Shown: one piece after another, positions 33,323 through 44,364 of the stretch
Position numbering within the stretch: position 1 is the first letter of the stretch
How the letters are laid out: the number at the start of each line of letters is the position of its first letter
The notes under the pieces: model-generated
What the model saw: the letters and a program-made list of their open reading frames with translations, nothing else
The model's database searches: none
Told to the model about the DNA's origin: nothing
Assembly (NCBI GenBank): GCA_031763025.1
Contig: JASSKH010000017.1
Span: 2,689,924-2,753,923 of the forward strand
Direction of reading: 5' to 3'
Origin: Macrocystis pyrifera
Lineage: Eukaryota > Sar > Phaeophyceae > Laminariales > Laminariaceae
DNA length: 64,000 bases
Position numbers and translations under genes: made by a program

Positions 33323-33879
33323 TATTTCCCTCGCGATTGACTACTGGCCAGAGACTCCCCTGGATGCCACCAGGGTCGACGAGACGATAATACTTACAGC
33401 TGGTTAGATTTCCAATTGATTTCGGCCAGTACCATTTCGCGCACTGAAACAGCAGATCGACACGTGAGGGCCGGGGTACACAAGACAATTAGTTGTATTT
33501 ATTATGTATACATGTCTGTCTGTATACCCTCTTTGTCTGTCTGAGCGTAAAGTCTGTCTGATTGGCTGCCTGTCAGCATTTTCTACCTCTTTCGCTATTT
33601 TTTTTATCCCCTTGTATTTCTTTTCCGACGACGGTTACCGAGGAATTTCTTGTCTGACGATTTCCAAGTAGCTTCTTGTCTGTATAGAGGCGTTTCAAAC
33701 CTGTCGTTTCGTAGTGTGACGACTCTTCCTGTCGGAATAGCTCTACCATACCCTCTTCGAAATGGGCGCATAAACGCGCCAGAAAAAATTAAACATGGTG
33801 TTGAAAATTACCAAACCATGAATAAAATCTACAATAAACAGTGAGCAAGGGAGCTCATTGCGAACCACACGGGTTCGCT

Positions 33880-34300
33880 CAATATTGTAAGGCTTAGATT
33901 GGGTAGGCGATCGGTTAACCTTTTACCAGTAGTGACTCAACGGACTAAGACCTTAACAAATGGCGTCGTCGACAGGCGATCGGCTAACCTTTTATCAATA
34001 GCCAACGGACTAAGACCTTAACAAATGGCGTCGACGGCAGGACCTGGGTCGTTGGTCGTGAGTTCGAATCTCACGTCCACCATGAAATCGCCTTTTAAAG
34101 AAAAGTGAATTTCCTCATGTCAAGAATCTGAAAAATACTTGTGGGTCCCCAGGAATTGGAACCGCATGTTGGTGTCACGCGTCGACCCGTATATCCGGTC
34201 CGTTCCAGGGGAGGAGAGTGTTATAAGGCTTAGATTGGGTAGGCGGTCGGTTAACCTTTTACCAGTAGTAGCTCAACAGACTAAGACCTTAACATCAACA
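33880..34300 (+). repeat. tRNA-Leu-like repeats (pseudo-tRNA or SINE head)
   Basis: GCGATCGGTTAACCTTTTA...CAACGGACTAAGACCTTAAC occurs three times (about 33905, 33975 and 34238). The second is followed by a good tRNA T-arm, GTGAGTTCGAATCTCAC, then GTCCACCA (34057-34081). GGACTAAGAC with a possible AAG anticodon resembles the anticodon arm of tRNA-Leu. The acceptor stem is not closed at the 5' side, so it is not a functional tRNA. Possibly the head of a SINE or a decayed tRNA cluster. Confidence 0.4.
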
Positions 34301-34489
34301 GCCGATAGACCTTCGTTTTGCCCTGGCTGGTGGATACAGTAGCAACAGCAACAACGACAGCGGCAGTAGGAGTGGCAGTGCAGCGATGATTCTGACACCA
34401 CGCAGCTATCGCACACCGCCATATACCCGCATGTATCTGCAGGCTCACGTCGCACTTCACGACCAGACAAACAAGCACCATGTCTGCCT

Positions 34490-34507
34490 GACTCTCTCTC
34501 TGGCCAG

Positions 34508-34580
<73 letters not shown>
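34490..34580. repeat. (CT)n microsatellite
   Basis: About 80 bp of uninterrupted CT dinucleotide, preceded by CTCTCTCTGGCCAGAG. It produces spurious Arg-Glu and Ser-Leu ORFs. Confidence 0.95.
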
Positions 34581-34584
<4 letters not shown>

Positions 34585-35349
34585 GTCGCTCCGAAACAAT
34601 ACTATAATATGCTGCTTTTGAAACACCGAAAGAGCATACGAACACACGGAATGACGCATAGTGCATGCCCGCGGTGACTTTTTTCGTATACGTACGGTAG
34701 GTAGCATCCATGTATTTACTTCGAGGAAGATGCCATCGCACCTCACAGAAACACAACCTTCGCCAAAACAAGGTAAGGCCGCCCAATCTACCCCAACTTA
34801 AAGGATGGGCATGGCAAACCACCACGGGATTCCACAACGCCACAGTGTGAACGCTCCCCCTTTCTTGTTTACTGTTGGCAGACTGGTCCCTCCAATAGGT
34901 GTATAGCCCCCGTACAGAGCCTGCGTTGGTTTGCAGTATACGGCAGCATACTTCGTATACTGCAGCCGCATGGTGTCATCATGTCGCACATCTTCCCACA
35001 CCTGCGCGTACACGACCGGTGAGCTGGTCGCTCGCAGAGCTACCAGAAACTATGCAGCGTTGGCATACTACAGCAGGAGAAGCAACACAGAAGCGACTAG
35101 CCAAGTATAACAAGAAGAATCCCGTCAACAAACGAACTACAGTAGCACCCCACCCCACCCCAACCCAACCCCACCCCGCCCCTCATCCACTCCAAACCTG
35201 GGTGGCAGCGGCGGCCGTGGAGGTGACTGAGAGGTTGCAATATTTTGATAGAAACGCCGCACCAGCGCGGGCGGGGGACCCATTCCCGCAAGACAAAGCG
35301 AGCGAGCAAACGAACGGACAAACAGAGAGATAGAACCACCCAATATCGA

Positions 35350-36339
35350 TTACTCCGGCGGCCTAGAGGCATCGCCGCCGGGAAAAACCCAGGCGGCGAG
35401 CAGCGGCCCGTCGCACTCCCCGTAGATGTTCGCCCATTCCCCCACCTCCATCTTGGTCAGGCCTTCTCCCCCGCTCGCGTCGACACAGCCTCTACTGCCA
35501 CCACCACCGCCGCCGCCCTCGCCTTCGCCATCGCCACCGCTGCCGCCTCGGCAATGCGTCGGAATTTCATCGAACAGGTGCGCCAAGACATCTATCCGGC
35601 TGTGGTCCCCTGCGTTACTGCTGATAATGATCTCGCTGCTGCTGATACCACCGCCCCTGCCGCCGCCGCCACTGTGGGCGGGTGTACGCTTCCTGTGGGA
35701 GGGGTGGGGTGTACGCCAGCCGGCGCGTTGCGCAGGGCCGCCGCCGCCGCCACCACCACCGTCGCCGCCGCTGCCACTACGGGTGGTGGCGGTCACACTC
35801 TTCCCGCTTGCGCTGCTTGAAGCGCGGGTGGACGGCATGGCGCTCACTGGCTCTGGGAAACCAGAGACGCGCGCCTTTCCCGCAGCTCCCGCGAACGAGC
35901 GGGAGCAAGAAGGAGAGGGTGAGGGGGGCGAAGAAGGAGGGAGGGAGGAGGGGGAAGAGGCGGTGCGTGCTACCTCTTGGCCTGGGTGAGGTGAGGGCGT
36001 GGACCCAACGCTGCCACGCTGCTTGGAGCGACGACCGTCGTGGCCACCGCCGTGGCCGCCGCCGCCACCTGGAGTCGGGGCAGATTCGGAGACGAGCATG
36101 GGAGACTTGGAATCGGACTTCGAATTGGATCGCGGCTCTTGGGCGGTGGCGGTGAGCACACCGGAGATGACACCTGAGCACGCGTCGGAGCCGGAAGAGA
36201 AGGCCACCACGAATTGGGTGCCGGCCGGGTAGCCGCAAGCAATCACCTGCGTGGGGGGGCGGAGGGTGGGGACGGGAAAGACGCAAGCACGTGGCACACA
36301 GACAAGGTATTCGATTCTTAGAACAGGGCTATGATCCAT
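35350..36339 (-). CDS. Conserved hypothetical protein, paralogue A (329 aa)
   Basis: Reads from ATG at 36339 to TAA at 35350-35352. The N-terminal ~70 residues are ordinary and hydrophobic-rich (including YLVCVPRACVF and GTQFVVAFSSGSDACSGVIS). The middle is Gly/Ser/Pro/Arg-rich with several poly-Gly runs. The C-terminus is ordinary and acidic (RIDVLAHLFDEIPTHCRGG; LTKMEVGEWANIYGECDG). The paralogue at 48260-49252 keeps both ends and the reading frame although the Gly and Pro runs differ in length by whole codons, which supports real coding. GTG lies upstream at 36399, but ATG is preferred in a eukaryote. An intron may begin or end it. No family recognised; the antisense Pro-rich ORF is a shadow. 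Confidence 0.6.
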   Translation of the reverse strand: MDHSPVLRIEYLVCVPRACVFPVPTLRPPTQVIACGYPAGTQFVVAFSSGSDACSGVISGVLTATAQEPRSNSKSDSKSPMLVSESAPTPGGGGGHGGGHDGRRSKQRGSVGSTPSPHPGQEVARTASSPSSLPPSSPPSPSPSCSRSFAGAAGKARVSGFPEPVSAMPSTRASSSASGKSVTATTRSGSGGDGGGGGGGGPAQRAGWRTPHPSHRKRTPAHSGGGGRGGGISSSEIIISSNAGDHSRIDVLAHLFDEIPTHCRGGSGGDGEGEGGGGGGGSRGCVDASGGEGLTKMEVGEWANIYGECDGPLLAAWVFPGGDASRPPE

Positions 36340-36667
36340 AGTCACGTTCAACCTCGTTTCCAGGTTGGTTCGGTTGCCATTCCACAATGTATAGCGCACG
36401 TTTCGAACGCTATGGTGTACGCTGACTCGGGCGGTGGTAGTGTCAATACCGTTTGGTGATCACGATGTATTCCGCGATTCAATAGCGACAAACTCGGTAA
36501 ATACATGTCGAGATAGAGAAGTAGTATCCCGCGATCATGATGTATTCCGTAGCGTGATCGGATATAGCTCGCCATCAATCGAGATAGATACGTACACGTT
36601 CACGGCTATTGAAATACGCCTAGGAGATCGTGTCTACAAAAACACTCAGCGAGCAACCGTTACCGAT

Positions 36668-36925
36668 TCAAGTTTGCACTTTCGACAGGTGCCGGAGAAC
36701 TTTCTTGCAAATTTCTTGGCTGTTGGGGTTTCTCGCGCACTGTTTAATAATCGCGGTATGCATGAGATCCGCGATGTCATGCATGTTTCGTTGGCGATTG
36801 GTCGCGATGTGTACCACCAAACCACCATTTAGTCGCACCTCCACATCTCGTATCGCACTTTTTTCGAGTGATTCGCAACAACACTGTCGTGCCGACGAAC
36901 ATTCGCAACCCCTTCGCCTCGTCAT
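36668..36925 (-). CDS. Small hypothetical ORF (85 aa), copy A
   Basis: From ATG at 36925, beginning MTRRRGCECSSARQCC and ending KKVLRHLSKVQT. The middle (DVEVRLNGGLVVHIATNRQR, HDIADLMHTAIIKQC) has an ordinary, protein-like composition. In copy B the same frame carries a stop (near 55735) and other changes, so B looks decayed. It may be an exon of a larger gene or a fortuitous ORF. No family recognised. Confidence 0.35.
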   Translation of the reverse strand: MTRRRGCECSSARQCCCESLEKSAIRDVEVRLNGGLVVHIATNRQRNMHDIADLMHTAIIKQCARNPNSQEICKKVLRHLSKVQT

Positions 36926-37263
36926 GTATACTGTATGCCAGTCCCTGATTATCTGGTGTTTTTCAAGATATCTATACGTAGTGGTTTGGGGGTACGAGTG
37001 TAGGGGATTCGGGATCGGTCGAAGGTTTTACTGTCAAGGGAAGCTTTTATAGTCGCTATTTGTCACGATCGCCTAAACCGTACGGGCCCTTCTACATCTA
37101 GCTGAAGCCGGGGGTCTGAACCCGGAGATTCCCTCGTTTGTTGTTCTTGCCCCTCTGTTTTTCGGGTGTCTATTTGTATGGAAGTGCTTTTCTCCGGAGG
37201 ATGAAGTGATATCTTCCGCTTTCGGGGGGATATTTTCGTACCCCCGGGGTTTTGTTTTCACTA

Positions 37264-37496
37264 CGTGCCGTAAAGAGCGTTGAGCTCGCACATGAGTGCA
37301 ATCGTTTTTGAGCGCTCGATTTTTCGAGAACGGGAAGGTTAAGGTCGCCAACACCGAACGAGATTTTGTCGGAAAGATCTGATCTATTAATAGAGAGTTT
37401 TGTCGAAAGTGTAATGTTCGACTTTTAGCACCCTTACCGTTGTCGAGAAAACGAGCGATGGCATCCCTGCGCTAACCCAACGCTCTTTACGGTACG
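37264..37496. mobile_element. 233-bp TIR element inside copy A
   Basis: Ends CGTGCCGTAAAGAGCG and CGCTCTTTACGGTACG are inverted, with TA on both sides (37262-37263 and 37497-37498). Copy B (from 56191) keeps the left end and part of the interior but has lost the right end by a deletion, so the insertion pre-dates the duplication. Confidence 0.7.
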
Positions 37497-38379
37497 TAGG
37501 GTACTTGCGGCCGAAAACCTCCGGTGTTTTTTTTGTTTTTCTGCACCTTTCACCGGCGAGAGTTGCTGGCGAGAGCTGCTCTACCTTGTATATTGGACGC
37601 ATTATTTTGATGTTCTTTATTTTCGTGTCGTCTTGCCGCCCGGATCATTGCATGCATGGTCGGTATGTACCGCGCGAGGGTTGTATCGTAAACATCGTCC
37701 ACTGAACAATGTTCGGTATCATCATCGTGTTTGTCTTCCTCATACCTGTTGCATGCTTGGCTAAAGCCTGTTCGTGATACTACGTATAGGGGGACAGCAC
37801 CACCTCCTTTCCTCTGAGGCCTCCTGGCTTGATTATAGTATAGGAGCTCTAACAAACGATCTTGAGATAAAAAGGTATGAGCTACATACCAAGTAAGCCC
37901 GATATCACACAACCGACCTCCCATGGGTTGGGTATTTAGTGAATATGTGTGCAAAACCAATTACCGTGAATCCCGCTGACTAACACCTCCCCTCGAACGG
38001 AATTCAAAGGTGGTCTTCTCGACAAAATGAGGAAGGATGCAAGCGATTTGTCTATAAGTATTTGGAAGGATCTCGTCGATAACTGTCCATGTAGCCAATA
38101 TGTTCTCCCCCTTCCCCCCCTGGTCCCCCCGCCTATACTATATGCCTGGTAATATAGGTTGGGTTGGCGTCGTTTGACGACGAAGCTGTAAAACACGTCT
38201 CTCACTGCGGGAGCTGGACAACCAGGGTACCATTTGTTTTGTTTTTGGCGGTTACCACAGCTGGCCGTCGAGTTAGATCCTTTTTTTGCGGAGAGAACAT
38301 TAACTCCGCACAAGGGGGATGATCGTATCACGCAGTGTGTATATGGTGAGGCACCCACGAGGTAGCTACATGGTAAATC

Positions 38380-38660
38380 CATTGCTGTTTCTGGAAGTGG
38401 CCACACCCAAAAATTAACCAATTCATTGACGCTGTTGTCCATACGCAAACAAATCCGCCTCACGAGCGGTTCTTAGTAGGATGCAGCCCCCTCTCCATGC
38501 GACTCGCCCAACACCTCACGGCGCCATGCGCTTGGTGCAAGCAATTTCAGCCTAGTCGGTGAAAACCCGACGTGCTCCGTCCCGGCATGATAGGGATGCG
38601 AGGGTTTATGGTCATACGACTACGGCCACGAATGACAATGAGTACGCCCGCCCCCCCCGC
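38380..38660 (+). repeat. Dispersed repeat family R1, copy in duplication A
   Basis: Aligns with 600-890. It starts around CCATTGCTGTTTCTGG and ends after GACAATGAGTACGCC in a C-rich run. The corresponding copy B is at 57220-57500. Confidence 0.8.
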
Positions 38661-39426
38661 CTCTGGGTTCGGAGAAACGCGGCTCAGAAATCCATCCCAG
38701 CCAGGCAGGGGGTACGTTATTTCATCACTCGTGTGATATGATACATCGGTTTAAACGATACTGGGTAGCTCCTCAGCCGCAATGGTTGATGGAATGGTTG
38801 ATGAGCCTAGCCATATTATTCTGGGCTGAAAAGTGCAGCCCCAAGTAATACTTGCGTACCAGCACGGGCCTCGTTCTGTTTGCCAATTCGAACATTCAAA
38901 TGACAGCAGTCAGAAACAGTAAAGCTTTTCTAGCCTACATGGCAATACTTGCAACCTAATACGTGCAATTCTGTGCCGCTCTTTTTGTCTACCACAGGTC
39001 CGCGTGGAAAATTGGTGACACGTGTCCAATGTTGTGTCGCGTGCCCCGTGGCTATTTACGTCAACGGCTCTCATTCGGGGTAAACTTGTGTTCAGGATCG
39101 ATCCGCATCGTACGTATCCCCCCATCCGGCCAAAACATGCGCTACGTACTTACACCGTGCAGGCCATATGTAGGAGATCAGGGGTAGATATGTCCGCCCT
39201 GAAATATTTAGATGGTGAAATGGAATCGGGACCTGGTCTGTCCAATACAATGATATGATCATCACTATCATCAGTATGATCAACGTATACGTACCAGGTA
39301 CCTACAGTACTACGATTGGACTACGAAACCATTCCCAAGTTGGTACATAAATACAACATAGAAATTCACACATCATACAATACAACTCGAGTGATAAAGC
39401 AGAAACAAAATATCGTTTTTTGTCAC

Positions 39427-39871
39427 CTCCTTGGTTAGACGGCTCATTCCCAGCCCCGTAGTGATCGGCCGAACAATGTCATCCGTCTCGGGCCCGACGA
39501 ACTTCACCCCACGGCTCCTCAGCTCGCGCGCCGCCCGCTCCCCCCTCAGCCAGCGAAGCAGCCGTGACATGGTCTGAATGTCGACGCGCCCTGACCCGAC
39601 GCTCCTGAGCAGCCTTGCCTCCTCCGACGGCCCCGACACGAACCCGGGCGTGCAAAGCACCTCCGACACCACGGCGAGCACTCCGGCCCTGTCGAGCTTC
39701 GGTTCAAACATGCGCCCCAGCGGGTGTTGGAAGTGTCCTCCTGTGGGAACTTTGACTGTCACAGCCGCCGCATCAACAGCCGGCGCAGCAGCAGCATCAT
39801 CAGGAAGGTCGAGCGGAATCGCAGCTCCTAGCGCAGCTGCCGGAGAGAGGTTCAGTGGAGGCCACCACGGT

Positions 39872-39907
<36 letters not shown>

Positions 39908-40047
39908 AGGTCCGCCGGAATCGCGACTCCGAGCGCAGCCACCGGAGGGAAGAGGCTCAGTGGAGGCCATGGGGCCATAGGCGTTTCAAGCGGAGCCAGC
40001 ACGGCCAGCTGGGAGGCAGGCGGCAGCACGGCGTTAGGATCGGCCAT
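39427..40047 (-). CDS. Candidate first exon, Ala/Pro-rich N-terminus, unknown protein
   Basis: ATG at 40047 (context GCAGATGGC) opens a GC-rich frame of 207 codons up to a splice-donor-like GAG/GTGACA at 39427/39426. Without splicing the frame ends at 39373. The N-terminal ~95 residues hold two tandem similar blocks (PWPPLSLFPPVAALGVAIPA and PWWPPLNLSPAAALGAAIPL), each followed by an Ala-rich run; the first Ala run is encoded by a CAG/GCA microsatellite. The C-terminal half is ordinary (LDRAGVLAVVSEVLCTP; RLLRSVGSGRVDIQTMSRLL; a basic WLRGERAARELRSRG helix). No family recognised. The donor is a weak consensus, so the exon end is uncertain. Confidence 0.5.
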
Positions 40048-40094
40048 CTGCGGCCATTGCGCTATGGGAACTGCCGGTTCACGGAGCAGCGGTA

Positions 40095-40175
40095 GCGGTA
40101 CTGTAGTGGTAGTGGTGTAGTGGTAGCGGTGGCGGGAACGGTAGCGGTAGCGGTAGTGAGAGCGGCAGCGGAGGC
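40095..40175. repeat. GGTAGC/GGTAGT hexamer tract
   Basis: Imperfect repeats of GGTAGCGGTAGT over ~80 bp immediately upstream of the candidate exon on the minus strand. Confidence 0.85.
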
Positions 40176-40194
40176 GGAAGGGGTGGGGGCGTCC

Positions 40195-40300
40195 TTATTA
40201 GTTGCTTGCCTTAGTCAATTGACCGTTGACCACGCATCCCTTTCGAGTCTGAGCACCGTTCCTACTCGTGACATAAACACCTCCAACAGTTGGGCGCTTG
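40195..40300. repeat. Dispersed repeat R2, copy 1
   Basis: TTGCTTGCCTTAGT...TTGACC...CACGCATC.CTTTCGAG...CCGTTCCTACTC...ACACCTCCAACA matches 61965-62058. Both copies follow a G-rich GGGGTGGGGGCG stretch. Confidence 0.75.
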
Positions 40301-40368
40301 TTACGTTGTTTCCATACGGGCGGAGGGGTGAGTCGTCTAGTCTGATTTCACGGACAGAGGGAGGCGGT

Positions 40369-40556
40369 GACAGACAGACAGACAGACAGGCGTACAAACA
40401 TAAACGCAAACCTATAGATTGGCGCAAACCTATAGATTGGCAGATCGTACAGACAGGCAGAGCGTGGTACATATAGAGAGATAGAGAGGTAGGCAGACAG
40501 ACAGACAGACAGATAGACAGACAGATAGACAGAGAGACAGACAGAGAGACAGGTAC
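40369..40556. repeat. GACA/GATA tetranucleotide microsatellite
   Basis: CAGACAGACAGACAG blocks interrupted by a unique stretch containing two copies of CGCAAACCTATAGATTGG. Confidence 0.9.
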
Positions 40557-40559
40557 CAC

Positions 40560-40981
40560 TCTGTCCCATCATATGGGAGGAGCTTGGACATTCATGTTAG
40601 CATCTTGGCGGAAGAATGATTGATCATAATTTAGTTTTTTACCGTGTTTACGATGAGCCAGCGCTCTAGAGCAACGCAACAAACTTCCGAAACGAAATTA
40701 AAATAAGTTTCATATAGTCTCATTAAGCAAGGACCCTCGGAGTTAGCCGCACGTTTGCTACCATTCAAGGCCCTTGCGTTCTTTTTTATTTTGTGTATGT
40801 TTTACACTGAATTTGAAACCTTCTCCCCGATCCAAACAGCCAATATAAGAAGTCGATAAAAAAAGCTGCGACCACCACCGGTCTTCTAATTTTTTCAGGT
40901 TTTCTTAGTTAAATCGAGTTCTAGGCAGCCCAGTGATTTTTCAGCCCATGGTCAACATCCATGCTGTTCGGTCGATAGCAA
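40560..40981. other. Intergenic
   Basis: A/T-rich, nothing recognised. Confidence 0.4.
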
Positions 40982-41445
40982 TACTGTTGTAACATCGCGT
41001 CGTACGTTAATTCGTATATAGTTTGGGATCAATGAGGCCTCTCTCTGCTGCGACCAGCCGGAGACTCTCACCCAGGGTTACTACTCCCGCGTTGGTTGTC
41101 TGGCAATCAACGCGGCACCTCGTCGCAGAGAGTAGGTACCCCGGTAAAATAAACACTAACAAAACTGATGTCGTTGTCGACGGTACATCTCGCTACCAAC
41201 GATGGGCGGGCGGGAAGGTCTGTTTTTTCCTAGCCTCTTTCTACTTTGTCGTGCTGTTGTAGAGCTGCGATATCGCTCACGGAGTGATACTCAATCACTG
41301 TCTCCCCATACAACAAGGAGGCTTTCCCGAAAAGGGATCCACCCTGCTGGCGTCCCCTCTTTTCTGGTCCAGATTACTGTTGTAACATCGCGTCGTACGT
41401 TAATTCGTATATAGTTTGGGATCAATGAGGCCTCTCTCTGCTGCG
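40982..41445. repeat. Identical 71-bp direct repeats, 393 bp apart
   Basis: 40982-41052 and 41375-41445 are identical by eye (TACTGTTGTAACATCGCGTC to CTCTCTCTGCTGCG). The interval holds a hairpin, CCGCGTTG...CAACGCGG, near 41088-41116. This could be a miniature LTR-type element or a simple duplication; no target duplication was found. Confidence 0.85.
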
Positions 41446-42178
41446 GCATGAGATCACACCCTTACTTGTTGACCCTTCTCTTATCTCAATGTCGACGCTC
41501 TTTTGATGCGTATCCTTTTTGCGGTTGCCTTCTATTCCTTATTGTCCCCAAACTTGTAGCCTAGTTGATTAGGGGTTCTGCTACCGTTGGTTGTCCCGTG
41601 GGAACGTCGTGTACGACTTTCCAGACCCCTCTGACGGTGATACGCGCTGAGGTATGCGATCGCGGTGTGATGCATCCGGAACGCGTTTACCTGGTTGTCG
41701 ACACGCAGTGTTGTAGCGTGTCTCCGTGCGGTTCTTCCGGAACTAACATACGCTTATGTCGTGCTTGAGGGGCGACAAAGGCGGAGCGTTTATGTAGGTG
41801 GTCTCCCACACTATATTTTCTCAGATACCGCAGCCCGCCCCCCACCGTAGTTACCATACGCTTTCGTCTGTCGATAGCAATACCCAAATAGTTTTTGAGG
41901 AAACCGTCGTTTTTTTTCATGTTCGGAAATTGGAATTAAGCGAAACTCGAATGAAACCCGGGTTTGTCATATTTGTTTTTCCTGCATATCCTTAAGAATG
42001 TTCGACTCACACAAAATAAACGAAACAAAATAGCTCTCGGGACGTGAGCTTCGTGGTATCATGCAGAACAAGAAAAAGCCCGTATATCATGGGACCAACC
42101 ACAAACCCTACGGTCCCTACATATTGAGACAGAGTGGTGTACAGATAGACAGACAGAGAGACAGAAGGATTGACTCAC
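41446..42178. other. Intergenic or intronic
   Basis: Follows the GTGAGT donor at 42178 on the minus strand, so part may be intron. No exon recognised. Confidence 0.35.
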
Positions 42179-42378
42179 CACCAGAAGAACTGCGCGCCTT
42201 CCGCAACCCTCGCACCGTCCAACAAAAGTACGTGATGGCGATGCCGAGGCCGAACCACCAAACGAAAGGATGGAAGAACAGTGCGGTTAGCGGCTCTGGC
42301 TCGACGGGAGCGGCGACGAACGGGGTTTGCGGTTTCCGGCTCCAGGTGAACACTCGGCACCGCGCTGCGTCGGTCAGG
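42179..42378 (-). CDS. Candidate exon encoding a membrane segment
   Basis: The minus-strand frame carries an ordinary stretch (SRKPQTPFVAAPVEPEP) and then a clear hydrophobic helix (FVWWFGLGIAITYFCWTV) followed by basic residues (RGLRKAR). It ends at an excellent donor, GTG/GTGAGT (42179/42178). The acceptor is less sure; an AG at 42379 would keep frame with the exon at 43219-43410 read in its TPDF frame. Probably part of an integral membrane protein. No family named. Confidence 0.4.
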
Positions 42379-42479
42379 CTGCCCCGTTTTTGTTTTGTGC
42401 CGTTTTAGGTGGAAGGTTCCGCGGCGTTTGTTTTGGAGCACGAAGACACGGAAATGAGACAAACGGATGGGGAAAGAGG

Positions 42480-42612
42480 AAGGCAGAGAGAGACAGACAG
42501 AGACAGACAGCGACAGACAGCGACAGACAGAGACAGACAGATACAGACAGAGACAGACAGAGACAGACAGAGACAGACAGATGAACACACAGATACAGAG
42601 ACAGACACAGAT
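42480..42612. repeat. GACAGA microsatellite
   Basis: GACAGACAGAGACAGACAGC-type repeats over ~130 bp. Confidence 0.95.
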
Positions 42613-43218
42613 AAAGAGAAAGGGAGCGGATAGAAACCGGAGAACGCTATCATTGTGATAAAACGAGGCCGGCTGGAAAGAAAATAGTTTATGTAGCGCG
42701 CGATACACTGCCATCATATCAATGCTCCCTGTGAACTCAGACCGCCGCCTTACACCCCCCTCCCTCCCCTTATCTCCCTGGGCGACTAAAAAACGCCCTG
42801 GCTGTTATAAATTGGCTGTTATAAATTGGGGCACGAGCTAAGGAGCTAATACCCTGTATTTTTCCCCTTGTTCTATCGGCGTCGACGTTGACCGACGTGG
42901 TACGTACGTACATATGAGGTATGTGTTCCAACCGTTGTGGCGCACGCTTGAAACGTTCGCCACGAATTTGCTGCAGCAACACTAACACTAACAACAAAAC
43001 AGTGAAAGAACAAAAAATCGACAGAACAAGTGAAATTTACAACTCTTAAGCAACTACTGTACCTGTAACTATAAAATGGCAGCATATACGTCTCGAAGAA
43101 CCGAGAGCGCAGAAATGGCCGTCGTTTTAAAAAAGGGGTGGGGGGGGGGCTGGCAGCTAACGTGTTAAAACTGTGCCAGTGATTGTTTGTGTATCGTTTT
43201 CACCTCGCGCCAACTTAC
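42613..43218. other. Intergenic or intronic
   Basis: Would be intron if the exons at 43219-43410 and 42179-42378 belong together. Contains a direct duplication of GCTGTTATAAATTGG (42800-42830). No gene recognised. Confidence 0.35.
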
Positions 43219-43410
43219 CAGAAGTCGGGAGTCCTCTCCCATCCATCGGCGGACATCATATGAACGCAGCATTGCCTCTGCAAGGGGTCCAGGTCTTTGA
43301 TTTCCACCAGCTTCGCGGAAGCAGACGTTACGAGGCCTTTTAGGCCGCTCGCAACCCTTGTCTGCAACCATGCCTTCATCATCCTTGAATTCGATAACGT
43401 CGAAGGTTTC
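43219..43410 (-). CDS. Candidate internal exon (192 nt)
   Basis: Bounded by a T/C-rich acceptor ending GCCGCAG (43411-43417) and a perfect donor CTG/GTAAGT (43219/43218). Two frames are open. One reads ETFDVIEFKDDEGMVADKG...; the other reads RMMKAWLQTRVASGLKGL... to DGWERTPDF. Only the second joins in frame to the candidate exon at 42179-42378. No family recognised in either. Confidence 0.45.
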
Positions 43411-43417
43411 CTGCGGC

Positions 43418-44310
43418 CAGGAGGCAACGGTAAAGAGGGCGAAGGTGACAGGGAGGCGGGTGGGGAGCGGTAAGCGGGGGTCGCTATCGCGCTGTAACAT
43501 GATGATGAACCACACGGCACAAGGTGGGAAAGGGAACGTTTCCAAATTGATGACACTCGTACGCAGTACGGGGGCGGGGGCGGGGGCAGGGGTGGCGTTT
43601 GTTCACGTGTGCGCCCACACACAACGGCACCGGCAGCATTAGCAGCAGCAGTAGAGAGCATTGCTTTTATTAGTGCCGCACGAACGGGTAGAGGAGATGA
43701 TTCGTACTCTAGTTTAGAAACGTTCGAAGCCGAGTCCCTTCCTTCCTTTCGAGAAATCGTGGAAGGCAGACATCACGGATCAGGCACGATGGGCCTTGGT
43801 GGCATCGATCGAGGGGGGGGGGGTGGGGCGATGGACAAAATGTTAATCGAAGAGAAGGAAACTATCAGTCGGTGTTGACGCCTATGTATTCCAAGCAAGT
43901 TTCTCACGAACTAGTGACGGGATGATCCTCCGCCGCCGCCACCTCCTGCGCTTTTGCCCCTTCGGTCAAAAACAAAGAAAGCGCGGGAACGTATTATTTT
44001 CGTTTTTTTTTTTCACAGATGCAATACTACTTCGGGTATATCCACGGCCTTTCATGATTACCTATCGAAAACGACATCTGTCCAGTGCTAAGGCTGGAAG
44101 TAACGCCCTCACGACAGTTTAGGAGAGCATAGGTCTTGAGGTGATCGTTTTTTGTGAGGGGTCGGATCGATCTGATGCCTTTCTCAATAAAAACTTCTCA
44201 TACCTCTACTACCCTTGGCCAAAATGGAAAAACAGTCGTTCCTCACGCTGCGGACACTATTTCGAGGCAGATTTCGACGACAAGGCTGAACACTACAGCA
44301 GTAGACGAAC
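43418..44310. other. Intergenic or 5' part of the above gene
   Basis: The open frame continues upstream of 43410 without stops to about 43661 in a Pro-rich reading, which may be coincidental. A (GGGGGC)n tract lies at 43571-43591 and a G run at 43812-43821. Confidence 0.35.
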
Positions 44311-44364
44311 CTTCCTACAGTAGGCCTCTAGTTGGGTCTTCCTACAGTAAGCCTCTAGTTGGAT
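44311..44364. repeat. 27-bp tandem duplication
   Basis: CTTCCTACAGTAGGCCTCT and following bases occur twice in a row with two differences. Confidence 0.85.

Larger units (their letters stand above)
34660..39413. repeat. Segmental duplication, copy A
   Basis: ~4.7 kb alignable with 47545-49335 plus 55361-58268. The left edge shows CGGTG.CTTTTTTCGT and the right edge ends at CTCGAGTGATAAAGCAGAAACAAAATA. Identity is roughly 80-90% by eye with indels. Copy A is uninterrupted. Confidence 0.85.

Noticed and set aside
34280..34845. Long Arg-Glu and Ser-Leu ORFs
   Set aside because: They are translations of the (CT)n microsatellite.
35426..35989. 187-residue Pro-rich ORF on the + strand (and its counterpart at 48336-49247)
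   Set aside because: Antisense shadow of the paralogous minus-strand genes; its Pro runs are the complement of their Gly runs.
42175..42717. 180-residue Ser/Cys/Leu ORF in the GACAGA tract
   Set aside because: Most of it is microsatellite translation.
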